From: an uncultured Arcobacter sp. | GTDB taxonomy: Bacteria > Campylobacterota > Campylobacteria > Campylobacterales > Arcobacteraceae | Assembly (NCBI GenBank): GCA_913062735.1 | Contig: CAJXWI010000027.1 | Span: forward strand, 1-11,945 | Reading direction: 5' to 3' | Length of the DNA: 11,945 nt | In this document: positions 1 to 7,189 of the stretch, one piece after another | Numbering within the stretch: position 1 is the stretch's first letter | Layout: every line of letters starts with the position of its first letter | Position numbers and translations under genes: made by a program | The notes under the pieces: generated by a model | What the model saw: only the letters and a program-made list of their open reading frames with translations | Database searches by the model: none | What the model was told of the DNA's origin: nothing

Positions 1-570
1 AGTGATTATTTTGATAAAATGACAGGCATTCCTGATGAAGTGTCAGAAACTTATGCAAAAGCAAATTTTGTTAAAGAGAATGTTTCGAATGTACAAAGTA
101 TATTGGATGTAGGTTGTGGAGGGGGTATTTTTTTATATCAATTAAATAGGCTTTTCCCCGACTCATATCTTTTAGGATTAGAGCCAAATAGTGATTATGC
201 CAATATGATTAGAAGTAAAATGGGAATTGATATAATTGAAGATTTCTATCGAACTGATAATATTGAAAATATTTTTGATCTCACAGTATCAACAGATGTT
301 ATTGAGCACATACATGATTTAGATATTTTTTGGAAAGCGACAGTAGATAATATTCATCAAGGGAAATTTCTATTTTTAGAAATACCAAGTATTGATAATT
401 TTGAACATTTAGATATCTCTCATGATGTTTTTGAATCACCTCACTTATATTTTTTCGCTAAAAAGCATATTGTTGAACTTTCAGAAAAATATGGATTTGA
501 ATTGATTATTGATAAAAAAGTTCTCAACAGAGGCGTATACAAAGATTGGTATATTTTAAGAAAGATATAG
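1..570 (+). CDS. Class I SAM-dependent methyltransferase, 5'-truncated by the window edge
   Basis: The frame is open to base 1, so this is the C-terminal part of a longer protein; an internal ATG lies at 19. Counting from that Met, motif I is ILDVGCGGGIF at residues 28-38 (SAM-binding Gly-rich loop). The acidic ribose-binding residue is in LGLEPNSDY at about 52-60, and the motif IV region STDVIEHIHD is at 91-100. This is the Methyltransf_11/23 arrangement with an IEH after the fourth strand. The residues before the ATG read SDYFDK, which in zinc-ribbon sugar methyltransferases usually follows an N-terminal CxxC...CxxC module, so about 70-100 residues are probably missing. Such enzymes commonly C- or O-methylate nucleotide sugars or glycan chains, but the substrate cannot be read here. 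The stop lies 8 bases before the NeuB-like gene, consistent with one transcript. Confidence 0.85.
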   Translation, partial: SDYFDKMTGIPDEVSETYAKANFVKENVSNVQSILDVGCGGGIFLYQLNRLFPDSYLLGLEPNSDYANMIRSKMGIDIIEDFYRTDNIENIFDLTVSTDVIEHIHDLDIFWKATVDNIHQGKFLFLEIPSIDNFEHLDISHDVFESPHLYFFAKKHIVELSEKYGFELIIDKKVLNRGVYKDWYILRKI

Positions 571-578
571 GGTAACAG

Positions 579-1592
579 ATGAATCATTTTAAAAGTAAAA
601 ACGACGTTTATATTATTGCAGAAATTGGTGGAAATCATGAAGGTGATTTTGAATATGCAAAAAAGCTTACAGAACTAGCTGCAGAATCAGGTGCAGATGC
701 TGTTAAGTTTCAAATATATACGGGGGATAGTCTTGTAAATTTTAAGTATGATCCAGATAGAAACAAACATTTTAAAAAATTTGAACTTTCATCTGATCAA
801 TATATTGAATTAGCATTACTTTGTAAAAAACTTGATATAACATTCATGGCATCGGTCTGGGATATTGAAGCATTTAAATATATGGATGAATATATGCCAA
901 TTTATAAGGTAGGGTCGGGAGATATGACTGCTTATAATTTGATTGAAAAGATGGTCAAGATAGGAAAACCTATTATTTTATCAACGGGACTTGCTACATT
1001 TGAAGAAGTTAAAAGAGTTGTTGAGTTTATAAAATCACTGGATATTAAATATATTAATGATAAAAAATTATGTATTCTGCAATGTACCTCTATGTACCCA
1101 ATACCTGATGAAGATGCCAATCTAAATGTAATGATGACATATAAAGAAGAATTTAATATCCCTTTTGGATATTCAGATCATACAGTTGGAATGGACGCCA
1201 TTGAAACTGCTGTGTCTATGGGGGCACAAGTTATAGAAGTCCATTTTACTGATACTAGAGAAGGAAAAGAGTTCCGAGACCACAAGGTATCAGCAACAAA
1301 AGATGAAATAAAAGAATTAATTAAGAAGATTAAAAAAATTAGAACGCTTCAAGGAAGTTTTGAAAAGAAAGCAACCAAGTCTGAAATAGACAGTGGACAT
1401 ACTCAATCATTCAGAAGAGGTGTTTTTGCAAAGCGAGACTTAATCATTGGAGATATAATTAAAGAAGATGATTTAGTAACCCTTAGACCACTCCTGGGTA
1501 TTGGTGCTGATAAATTTTACGAATTAGTTGGAAAGAAATTAACAAGTGATGTAAAAAATTTAGATAGCATAGAAAATAAATCTGAAGAATAA
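579..1592 (+). CDS. NeuB-family N-acylneuraminate/nonulosonate synthase
   Basis: A full-length 337-residue protein. Family members condense PEP with an N-acyl-mannosamine-type hexose to give a nine-carbon 2-keto-3-deoxy sugar acid (sialic, legionaminic or pseudaminic type) in the cytoplasm. The TIM barrel (about 10-255) shows AEIGGNH (14-20), KFQ (43-45), STG (135-137), QCTSMYP (168-174), GYSDHT (197-202) and a VHFT...DHK segment (221-236) that supplies the second metal-binding His region. A C-terminal SAF/antifreeze-like domain (about 278-329) begins RRGVFAKRD and contains LRPLLGIGA; in NeuB this domain caps the partner subunit's active site. The segment between HFT and DHK reads DTREGKEFR, which differs from the usual HFTLD..GPDH of NeuB, LegI and PseI, so the exact substrate is uncertain. 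The start has a weak upstream GGGTAA. No NeuC or PseB/C/G-type genes are in the window to define the sugar. Confidence 0.9.
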   Translation: MNHFKSKNDVYIIAEIGGNHEGDFEYAKKLTELAAESGADAVKFQIYTGDSLVNFKYDPDRNKHFKKFELSSDQYIELALLCKKLDITFMASVWDIEAFKYMDEYMPIYKVGSGDMTAYNLIEKMVKIGKPIILSTGLATFEEVKRVVEFIKSLDIKYINDKKLCILQCTSMYPIPDEDANLNVMMTYKEEFNIPFGYSDHTVGMDAIETAVSMGAQVIEVHFTDTREGKEFRDHKVSATKDEIKELIKKIKKIRTLQGSFEKKATKSEIDSGHTQSFRRGVFAKRDLIIGDIIKEDDLVTLRPLLGIGADKFYELVGKKLTSDVKNLDSIENKSEE

Positions 1593-1831
1593 CACTTAGT
1601 TGAATATTAATACTTAAAAACAGAGTGAAATTCTCTATATACTTCGCAATAGTAGTACTCATAATATGCAAGAAGTTTATTATAGTAAGCAGTTGATATA
1701 CAAAAGTGGAAAAGAGTTCTTTGTCACTCAAGATGTTTTTTGTATTTAGCAGGTGTTAGTGTGTATTAAAAAGATAGTAATACAAAATATTAAAAGTACT
1801 GTGGCACATTGTGTTATATAAAGAGTAAAAA
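1593..1831. other. 239-base spacer inside the gene series; no recognised gene
   Basis: This is the longest non-coding stretch in a locus where most other gaps are 0-15 bases (52 bases at 2315-2366). All three forward frames stop soon after the NeuB-like stop codon. The only small forward frame with a Met is 27 codons (1666-1749). It has no clear ribosome site and no recognisable product, and its frame stays open again from the TAG at 1747 to a TAA near 1818. This could be a decayed gene remnant or simple chance. A 6-bp AT-rich inverted repeat (1763-1768 with 1778-1783, 9-base loop) is too weak to be a terminator. A TATATA at 1815-1820 lies too near the next ATG to be a usual -10 box. I see no convincing promoter. 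Confidence 0.5.
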
Positions 1832-2314
1832 ATGATAATTTTTGGAAATATAGAAAACTTTAAAAATCAGAGTGAAAATATAGATATGGCAGTTGAGTAT
1901 TTAAAGAAATATTTAAATGATAATAGTGCTGAGTATTTGAATATTATAAAGCAACCTATAGGTTATATTAATAAAATTAATCTAAGTAAATCTGTTTTTT
2001 TATTGGAACAAGTTTATAATACAAAGAATAGAAACGAATGTAAATATGAATCTCATTTGAAATATATTGATATACATTTTATAATAGATGGAATTGAAAC
2101 TTTGGAAGTTAGTGAGATTCCTAATTTGGATATTATAATTCCATACAATGAGAAAAAAGATGTAACAATATACAATAATAATACATTTGGTTCCATTTTA
2201 AATCTCAAAAAATTTGATCTTGCAGTATTTTTTCCTGAAGATGGACACATGACAAGTGTTGCGTTAAAGGAAAAGAATAAAACTGTAAAAATTGTAGTAA
2301 AGATTTTGATATGA
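1832..2314 (+). CDS. YhcH/YjgK/YiaL (DUF386, TabA/NanQ-like) family protein
   Basis: 160 residues, close to the family norm of about 150. The family is a small cupin-like metal-binding fold. Visible signatures are YESHLKYIDIHFIIDG (72-87), whose Glu73, His75, Asp80 and His82 fit the metal site, FFPEDGHM (133-140) with His139, and the C-terminal KIVVKI (153-158). E. coli YhcH, renamed NanQ, is reported to be a sialic acid anomerase, while TabA affects biofilm formation. An equivalent job here, interconverting anomers of a 2-keto sugar acid or sugar, is inferred from the family and from the NeuB-like neighbour rather than shown by the sequence. The ATG at 1832 follows a purine-rich AAGAG. It is separated by 239 bases from the gene before it and by 52 bases from asnB. 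Confidence 0.82.
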   Translation: MIIFGNIENFKNQSENIDMAVEYLKKYLNDNSAEYLNIIKQPIGYINKINLSKSVFLLEQVYNTKNRNECKYESHLKYIDIHFIIDGIETLEVSEIPNLDIIIPYNEKKDVTIYNNNTFGSILNLKKFDLAVFFPEDGHMTSVALKEKNKTVKIVVKILI

Positions 2315-2366
2315 TTATTATTTCTATTAAGCTGATACATTTTATTGTGCAAAGTCGGGTGTTTTA

Positions 2367-4178
2367 ATGTGTGGGTTTGTCGGATATACGAGAAAAGACA
2401 ATATTATAAATTATAAGAATATACTAAATCATCGCGGCCCAGATAATGTTGAATTTTATACAGATAGTCACATCTCCTTATTACATAACAGATTATCAAT
2501 AATAGATATCAATGCTGAAGCTAATCAACCTATGTCCGATAAAGTAAATGGTAATGTTATTGTATTTAATGGAGAAATCTATAACTATAAAGAGTTGAAA
2601 AAAAAATATGATTTAAATTGTGATACGGCATCAGATACAGAAGTTATATTAAAGTTATATGGATTATTAGGTAGTTCTTTTATAGATGAATTGAACGGTA
2701 TATTTTCTTTTTGTATTTATGATAGATCTGTAAAGAAACTATTATTATATCGAGACAGGTTCGGAATAAAACCCCTTTTTTATACATTTAAAAATAATGA
2801 ATTAAACTTTGCATCTGAAATAAAAGCGTTATTGACGGATAATGTTAATTTTAACCATGAAATTATATACGATTATTTAGAATTTGGATTAATGTCACAT
2901 AATAATAAGACTTTTTTTAAAGATATTTATTCCTTGGATGCTGGGCATTTTTTAGAATATAATTTACTAACCAAACAATATTATATAAAACGATATTGGG
3001 ATATTGATAATAAACAGATAATAACCTTAAGTTCTGAGGATATTATAGAAAAAACTTATGATTTGTTGAGTGATAGTTTAAGATTAAACCTTGTGAGTGA
3101 TGTTGAAGTTGCTATTAGTCTTAGTAGCGGAGTAGATTCGACGTTACTTACTAAGTTGGCACAAACGCATCAACAAAAATTTAAGGCATTTACATTTGGT
3201 TTTGATGAACTAGAGTATGACGAAATAAGTAGAGTGAAAAATAATTTTGATTTATCAAATTTAGATTTATATCCTGTATATCTAAAAAAAGATAATTTTT
3301 TAAACCTACTTGAAGAATCCCTATACTATTTTGAAACACCTCTAGGTGGATTAGGAACTTTAAGTGCTTATAATATGATGAAGGAAGTTAAAAAGCAGAA
3401 TATTAAAGTAATTCTAGCAGGTGAGGGAAGTGATGAAGTTTTTGGGGGATACCAGTACTATTACCCTGCATTGTTTTCAGATCTTAAAAATGAAGAGGTA
3501 TTAGAAAAAGAGTTGGATGCCTATAATCAACGACATAATACTACATTAAAGGTAAACAGTGCTGCATTTAGGAACTTTATATCACTAACAAAGAGCAGAA
3601 AAGTTCTTGCGCCTGATGGTACCACAGCAAATAATTCGCATATAGGAGAAGCCTTATTAGGTATAAAATCAGATATATGGACAAATGGAAATAAATTTTC
3701 TACAAATTTGAATAATGTCATGTATCAAGATATGTTTTCTAAAAAACTTCCCAAACTTTTGCATTTTCAAGATAGATCTTCAATGGCAAATAGCGTAGAG
3801 TCAAGAGTTCCTTTTTTAGATCATAGAATTGTTGATTTTGTTTACTCTTTACCTTCAAATTATAAAATTAAAAATGGTGAAACCAAATATCTTTTGAATG
3901 AGATATTAAGAGAAAAGTTTAATTATAAAGCAAAAGTCCAAACAAAACATTATGTTGCAACTCCACAAAGAGAATGGCTAAAAGATAAAAATATTATGAA
4001 AAATATTTTGGAAATAGTAAGACATGGGCATCTTAATGAAAATAAAATAATCAATTTTGATAAATTTTATTCTGACTATCAATCCTATTCAAAGCAAGAG
4101 AAATTGGGTAATTCTTTTTTTGTTTGGAAGATAATTAATTTAGAATTTTTAATGAGAACTTTTTTTAAAAAATATTAA
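2367..4178 (+). CDS. asnB: AsnB-type glutamine-hydrolysing asparagine synthase/amidotransferase
   Basis: 603 residues, full length for the AsnB family. The N-terminal class II glutaminase domain (about 2-195) starts with the required nucleophile Cys2 (MCGFVGY), which fixes the start codon. It also has NHRGPDN (21-27), FNGEIYNY (67-74) and the SDTEVIL region (89-95). The ATP-pyrophosphatase synthetase domain (about 225-600) has the PP-loop SLSSGVDS (251-258, a common variant of SGGVDS), AGEGSDEVFGGY (351-362) and the late MANSVESRVPFLDHR block. In general metabolism the enzyme makes Asn from Asp. In glycan loci, homologues are thought to transfer Gln-derived ammonia to carboxyl groups of sugar acids or attached amino acids. 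That second role is preferred here only because of context. A nine-A run at 2598-2606 lies in the glutaminase domain, and the frame is intact as read. Confidence 0.9.
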   Translation: MCGFVGYTRKDNIINYKNILNHRGPDNVEFYTDSHISLLHNRLSIIDINAEANQPMSDKVNGNVIVFNGEIYNYKELKKKYDLNCDTASDTEVILKLYGLLGSSFIDELNGIFSFCIYDRSVKKLLLYRDRFGIKPLFYTFKNNELNFASEIKALLTDNVNFNHEIIYDYLEFGLMSHNNKTFFKDIYSLDAGHFLEYNLLTKQYYIKRYWDIDNKQIITLSSEDIIEKTYDLLSDSLRLNLVSDVEVAISLSSGVDSTLLTKLAQTHQQKFKAFTFGFDELEYDEISRVKNNFDLSNLDLYPVYLKKDNFLNLLEESLYYFETPLGGLGTLSAYNMMKEVKKQNIKVILAGEGSDEVFGGYQYYYPALFSDLKNEEVLEKELDAYNQRHNTTLKVNSAAFRNFISLTKSRKVLAPDGTTANNSHIGEALLGIKSDIWTNGNKFSTNLNNVMYQDMFSKKLPKLLHFQDRSSMANSVESRVPFLDHRIVDFVYSLPSNYKIKNGETKYLLNEILREKFNYKAKVQTKHYVATPQREWLKDKNIMKNILEIVRHGHLNENKIINFDKFYSDYQSYSKQEKLGNSFFVWKIINLEFLMRTFFKKY

Positions 4179-4180
4179 TA

Positions 4181-4185
4181 TAAGG
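4181..4185 (+). promoter_or_regulatory. Ribosome binding site supporting a GTG start at 4193
   Basis: TAAGG lies 7 bases before the GTG at 4193. The nearby ATG at 4190 is in another frame and reaches a stop after four codons, so the GTG is the likely start of the 484-residue gene. Confidence 0.6.
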
Positions 4186-4192
4186 TAAATGA

Positions 4193-5647
4193 GTGATTTT
4201 TGAGGAAACAGAGAAGTTTTATGAACAAAATAATGAGGTTTTTAATAAATTTGAAAGATTTGTAAATGCTGCCTTTGATATTGACAATGATACTTCAAGT
4301 AGAACTATTAAAAGAATCCTTGTACAATTTATATCTAAAAGATCAAGAATTGATATTTTTAGTAGAAGCTTAATCTGTATTTCTTGTTTTTTTCTGTTTC
4401 CTCTTTTTATATATCTATTGGTTTTATACGTTTTGTCTAAAAAGGATATTAATAAAACCACTTATGGGGACATTATATTTGATTGTTGGGGAAATAATAA
4501 TAAAGATAACAAGGTGTATTATGAGAGGTTTTATAAAAAATTAAAGGATATGTTAGTCAATAAAAAAATAGCTATTTTAGAACCTAATATGCCTAAAAAA
4601 AACCATGAAGTATCTTTTTCACAAGAAATGGATGCTATTAACTATAGTTATAGATTAGATAGAATTATAATTGGACGTATTATCAAATATTTTACTTCGA
4701 ATATTATTACAATAATTAAGCTATCTTTGCAAAGCAATATAAATTTTATTTTGATTTTTACTAAAATTTTAAGACAATTTATTTATCATCAACGTAATGT
4801 TCAAAAAATAAAAAATATTGAATATCTTATTAGTGCAGGAGATAATTACTATACACCTTTGATGTATGCTATATATAAAAAAAACTCGATACAAAATATA
4901 TTGCTTATTCAAAATGGCTTTAGAACAGAAGAATCTGATTCTGCTTTTTACATTACCTGTGATAACTATTTTAGTTTAAATACAAGCATGATACCTAATT
5001 ACTTGGGCTTAAAAGCAAAATGTATTGATCATATTGGCTCATTGAGACTTTATAATTCTATTTCTAATATAAATATTAACGAACAAAATTATGATATTGT
5101 TTTCATAGAAACGATTGCTGAGAACAGTATTTTAAATAATAAAAATCATAGTTTGTACAATTTAATGATTAATTATTTTCAGGCATTCGAATTACTGGCT
5201 GAATTTTCTAGAAAGAATAATACTATTAAAATCATATACAGAGTTAAAACAAAAGATTATGGAAAAGAATCTTCAACTTTTTTACAGAGAAGAAATGATA
5301 TTATTGCTTCTTCAAATATAATCCTAGATGATGATATTCATAATAATTCGTATGAGGCAATCTTGGACAGTAAGGTTATTGTTTATTCTCATTCTACAAT
5401 GGGGTATGAATCAATTTTATTGGGAAAAAAGATTTTATGTTGTAATTTTGGAAAATTCAATTTTTTACTTTCTCAGAATGATGAAATTGGTGTGATTACA
5501 AAAAAAGATTATAAGAGTTTTGAGGATAAATTACTCAATTTATTAAGTGATAAAAAAGAAGTTGATTTTTATTTTCAAGAGAAAAGAAAAGTATATGGGG
5601 ATGTTTGTGAAAACCCATATAAAATAATTTGTGATAATATAAACTAG
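4193..5647 (+). CDS. Putative membrane-anchored surface-carbohydrate protein with GT-B-like C-terminus
   Basis: 484 residues, not recognised as a named family. A single strongly hydrophobic stretch (about 60-82, CISCFFLFPLFIYLLVLYV) is the only clear membrane segment. It is preceded by basic residues (KRILVQFISKR), so the C-terminal bulk could sit on either side of the membrane; the positive-inside rule favours a cytoplasmic N-terminus. Further in, LISAGDNYYTPLMYAIYKK (212-230) and LLIQNGFR (237-244) resemble the hinge region of capsule and CDP-glycerol-type transferases. SHSTMGYESILLGKKIL (399-415) is the type of nucleotide-sugar-binding loop seen at the C-terminus of GT-B glycosyltransferases and of surface carbohydrate biosynthesis proteins. 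I infer a glycosyl- or polyol-phosphate transferase, with low certainty. The start is GTG, 14 bases after asnB. The protein is rich in Ile, Asn and Lys, as expected at this base composition. Confidence 0.6.
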   Translation: MIFEETEKFYEQNNEVFNKFERFVNAAFDIDNDTSSRTIKRILVQFISKRSRIDIFSRSLICISCFFLFPLFIYLLVLYVLSKKDINKTTYGDIIFDCWGNNNKDNKVYYERFYKKLKDMLVNKKIAILEPNMPKKNHEVSFSQEMDAINYSYRLDRIIIGRIIKYFTSNIITIIKLSLQSNINFILIFTKILRQFIYHQRNVQKIKNIEYLISAGDNYYTPLMYAIYKKNSIQNILLIQNGFRTEESDSAFYITCDNYFSLNTSMIPNYLGLKAKCIDHIGSLRLYNSISNININEQNYDIVFIETIAENSILNNKNHSLYNLMINYFQAFELLAEFSRKNNTIKIIYRVKTKDYGKESSTFLQRRNDIIASSNIILDDDIHNNSYEAILDSKVIVYSHSTMGYESILLGKKILCCNFGKFNFLLSQNDEIGVITKKDYKSFEDKLLNLLSDKKEVDFYFQEKRKVYGDVCENPYKIICDNIN

Positions 5648-5650
5648 GAA
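5646..5650 (+). promoter_or_regulatory. Ribosome binding site of the aldolase gene
   Basis: AGGAA overlaps the TAG stop codon (5645-5647) of the preceding gene and sits 4 bases before the ATG at 5655. This arrangement allows re-initiation by ribosomes finishing the upstream gene. Confidence 0.55.
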
Positions 5651-5654
5651 AAGT

Positions 5655-6422
5655 ATGTCTTTAAAAAATAAATTAAAAAACAATGAATTGACTTTAGGGT
5701 CATGGATTACAATTGGAAATTCTTCTATAGTGGATGTAATGGCGAGTGCTGGTTTTGATTGGTTGGTGGTTGATATAGAACATACTTCTATTGATTTGTC
5801 AACAGTACATAATTTAATTGCTACTATTCAATCAAATAATATGAAAGCACTTGTTAGAGTCAGTAAAAATGAAGAAGTGATTATTAAAAGAGTATTAGAT
5901 ATGGGAGCTGATGGTATTATCGTACCTATGGTTACATCGAAGAAAGAAGCTTTGGAAGCAATAGACTATGCTAAATATCCTCCTATAGGTAAAAGAGGAG
6001 TTGGATTGTTTCGTGCTCAGAAGTATGGTCTTGGTTTTGAAGATTATAAAAAATGGGTAAATGATGAACTTGTAGTTATTGCTCAAATAGAACACATTGA
6101 TGCGGTTGAAAATATTGATGAGATTTTAGAAGTAGATGGTATTGATGGAACTATTATAGGCCCATACGATTTATCAGGTTCAATGGGAACGCCTGGAGAT
6201 TATTATAGAGATGAAGTACAAAGTGCTATACAAAAAGTTAAAAAAGCTTGTATTAAGCATAATAAACCATATGGTTTTCATGTAATTGAATCTGATCCTT
6301 CAAGTTTACAAACAAAAATAAAAGAGGGATGTACTTTTTTGGCGTATAGTGTTGACTTTTTCTTTTTAGGAGATATGGTCAGAGATGGAATGAAAAAAAT
6401 TAAAGATGGAATAAATAAATGA
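5655..6422 (+). CDS. HpcH/HpaI family class II aldolase
   Basis: 255 residues, the usual size for the family. These metal-dependent enzymes join or split pyruvate and an aldehyde to form 4-hydroxy-2-oxo acids, including 2-keto-3-deoxy sugar acids. The catalytic set is complete: LGSWITIGN (14-22), VVDIEH with Asp40 and His43, Arg68 in ALVRV, GADGIIVPMV (84-93), GKRGVG (112-117), metal ligand Glu146 in QIEH, and metal ligand Asp172 in IGPYDLSGSMG (168-178). These positions match the His45, Arg70, Glu149 and Asp175 pattern of E. coli HpaI with a small offset. The last bases overlap the start of the KdsB-like gene (ATGA at 6419-6422), so the two are probably co-translated. In this setting the aldolase probably makes a sugar acid for CMP activation rather than degrading aromatic compounds. 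A PEP mutase is unlikely, since the motifs are of the HpaI type. Confidence 0.88.
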   Translation: MSLKNKLKNNELTLGSWITIGNSSIVDVMASAGFDWLVVDIEHTSIDLSTVHNLIATIQSNNMKALVRVSKNEEVIIKRVLDMGADGIIVPMVTSKKEALEAIDYAKYPPIGKRGVGLFRAQKYGLGFEDYKKWVNDELVVIAQIEHIDAVENIDEILEVDGIDGTIIGPYDLSGSMGTPGDYYRDEVQSAIQKVKKACIKHNKPYGFHVIESDPSSLQTKIKEGCTFLAYSVDFFFLGDMVRDGMKKIKDGINK

Positions 6423-7189
6423 AAGTAATAGCAATAATACCAGCAAGAATGAGTTCAAGTAGATATCCAGGAAAACCAATGATAGATATAGTTGGAATGC
6501 CTATGATAGGTCATGTATACAAAAGAGTTAAAATGAGTAAAACATTAGATGAAGTATATATAGCAACTTGTGATAAAGAGATATATGATTATGCAGAATC
6601 AATTGGAGCAAAAGCTGTAATGACTAAAAATACTCATGAAAGAGCCAGTGATAGATGTGCAGAAGCTATGCTGAAAATTGAAGAGAAAAACCCTCATGAT
6701 AAGTGCGATATTATGGTTTTAGTGCAAGGAGATGAACCCTTAACACACCCAAATATGATAGATGAAGCAGTAAATCCTATGTTAAATGATTCAAGTATTA
6801 TGATAACTAACCTTGCGGAAAAGTTAGTCAATTTAAAAGACTTTGAAAATCCAAATGAAGTAAAAGTGGTTATGGATAAAAACTCTAATGCATTGTATTT
6901 TAGTAGAGAGCCAATCCCATCAAAAAAGAAGTTTGACGGTAATGTTCCTATGTATAAACAAGTTCCTATTATCCCCTTTAGAAGAGATTTTTTGTTAAAG
7001 TATAATGAAATGGAACCAACTCCTTTAGAAATCATAGAATCTGTTGATATGTTAAGAGTAATTGAAAATGGTATAAATATTAAAATGATTCCTACTTCTT
7101 ATAAGGTAAAAGCAGTTGATGTTCCAGCAGATGTTGAAATTGTTTTAGAAATGATGAAAAATGATGAGTGTGTTAAGCAGTACATATGA
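6419..7189 (+). CDS. KdsB-like CMP-2-keto-3-deoxy sugar acid cytidylyltransferase
   Basis: 256 residues, the KdsB family length. The family transfers CMP from CTP onto the anomeric hydroxyl of a 2-keto-3-deoxy sugar acid such as KDO, giving the donor used by a glycosyltransferase. Visible motifs are IPARMSSSRYPGKP (7-20, nucleotide binding), YIAT (47-50), VQGDEP (102-107, with metal-binding Asp105), YFSREPIP (160-167) and VDVPADVE (233-240, second metal Asp234). Differences from housekeeping KdsB include HERASDR (73-79) where KdsB has HxSGTDR, and a basic QVPIIPFRRDFL (181-192) where KdsB has a more neutral GIYAYR-type segment. This suggests an altered sugar pocket. It is translationally linked to the aldolase before it (ATGA) and to the methyltransferase after it (ATGA at 7186-7189). 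A dedicated locus copy, separate from the cell's KDO enzyme, is the likely reading. Confidence 0.87.
   Translation: MKVIAIIPARMSSSRYPGKPMIDIVGMPMIGHVYKRVKMSKTLDEVYIATCDKEIYDYAESIGAKAVMTKNTHERASDRCAEAMLKIEEKNPHDKCDIMVLVQGDEPLTHPNMIDEAVNPMLNDSSIMITNLAEKLVNLKDFENPNEVKVVMDKNSNALYFSREPIPSKKKFDGNVPMYKQVPIIPFRRDFLLKYNEMEPTPLEIIESVDMLRVIENGINIKMIPTSYKVKAVDVPADVEIVLEMMKNDECVKQYI

Noticed and set aside
1763..1783. Inverted repeat GTATTA/TAATAC as a possible terminator
   Set aside because: The stem is only six mostly A-T pairs with a nine-base loop, and no T run follows.
1802..1807. TGGCAC resembling the -24 element of a sigma-54 promoter before the YhcH-like gene
   Set aside because: The -12 element (TTGC at the right spacing) is missing; the matching position reads GTTA. 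It is also only about 25 bases from the start codon.
6694..7035. 113-codon reverse-strand frame within the cytidylyltransferase gene, and similar reverse frames elsewhere
   Set aside because: They lie opposite genes with clear family motifs, show no domain features of their own and have no ribosome sites. They are chance frames in AT-rich DNA.
5655..7189. A phosphonate pathway (PEP mutase plus cytidylyltransferase)
   Set aside because: The first enzyme has the full HpcH/HpaI motif set and not the EDK-type motif of PEP mutase. The transferase is of the KdsB family. No phosphonopyruvate decarboxylase is present.
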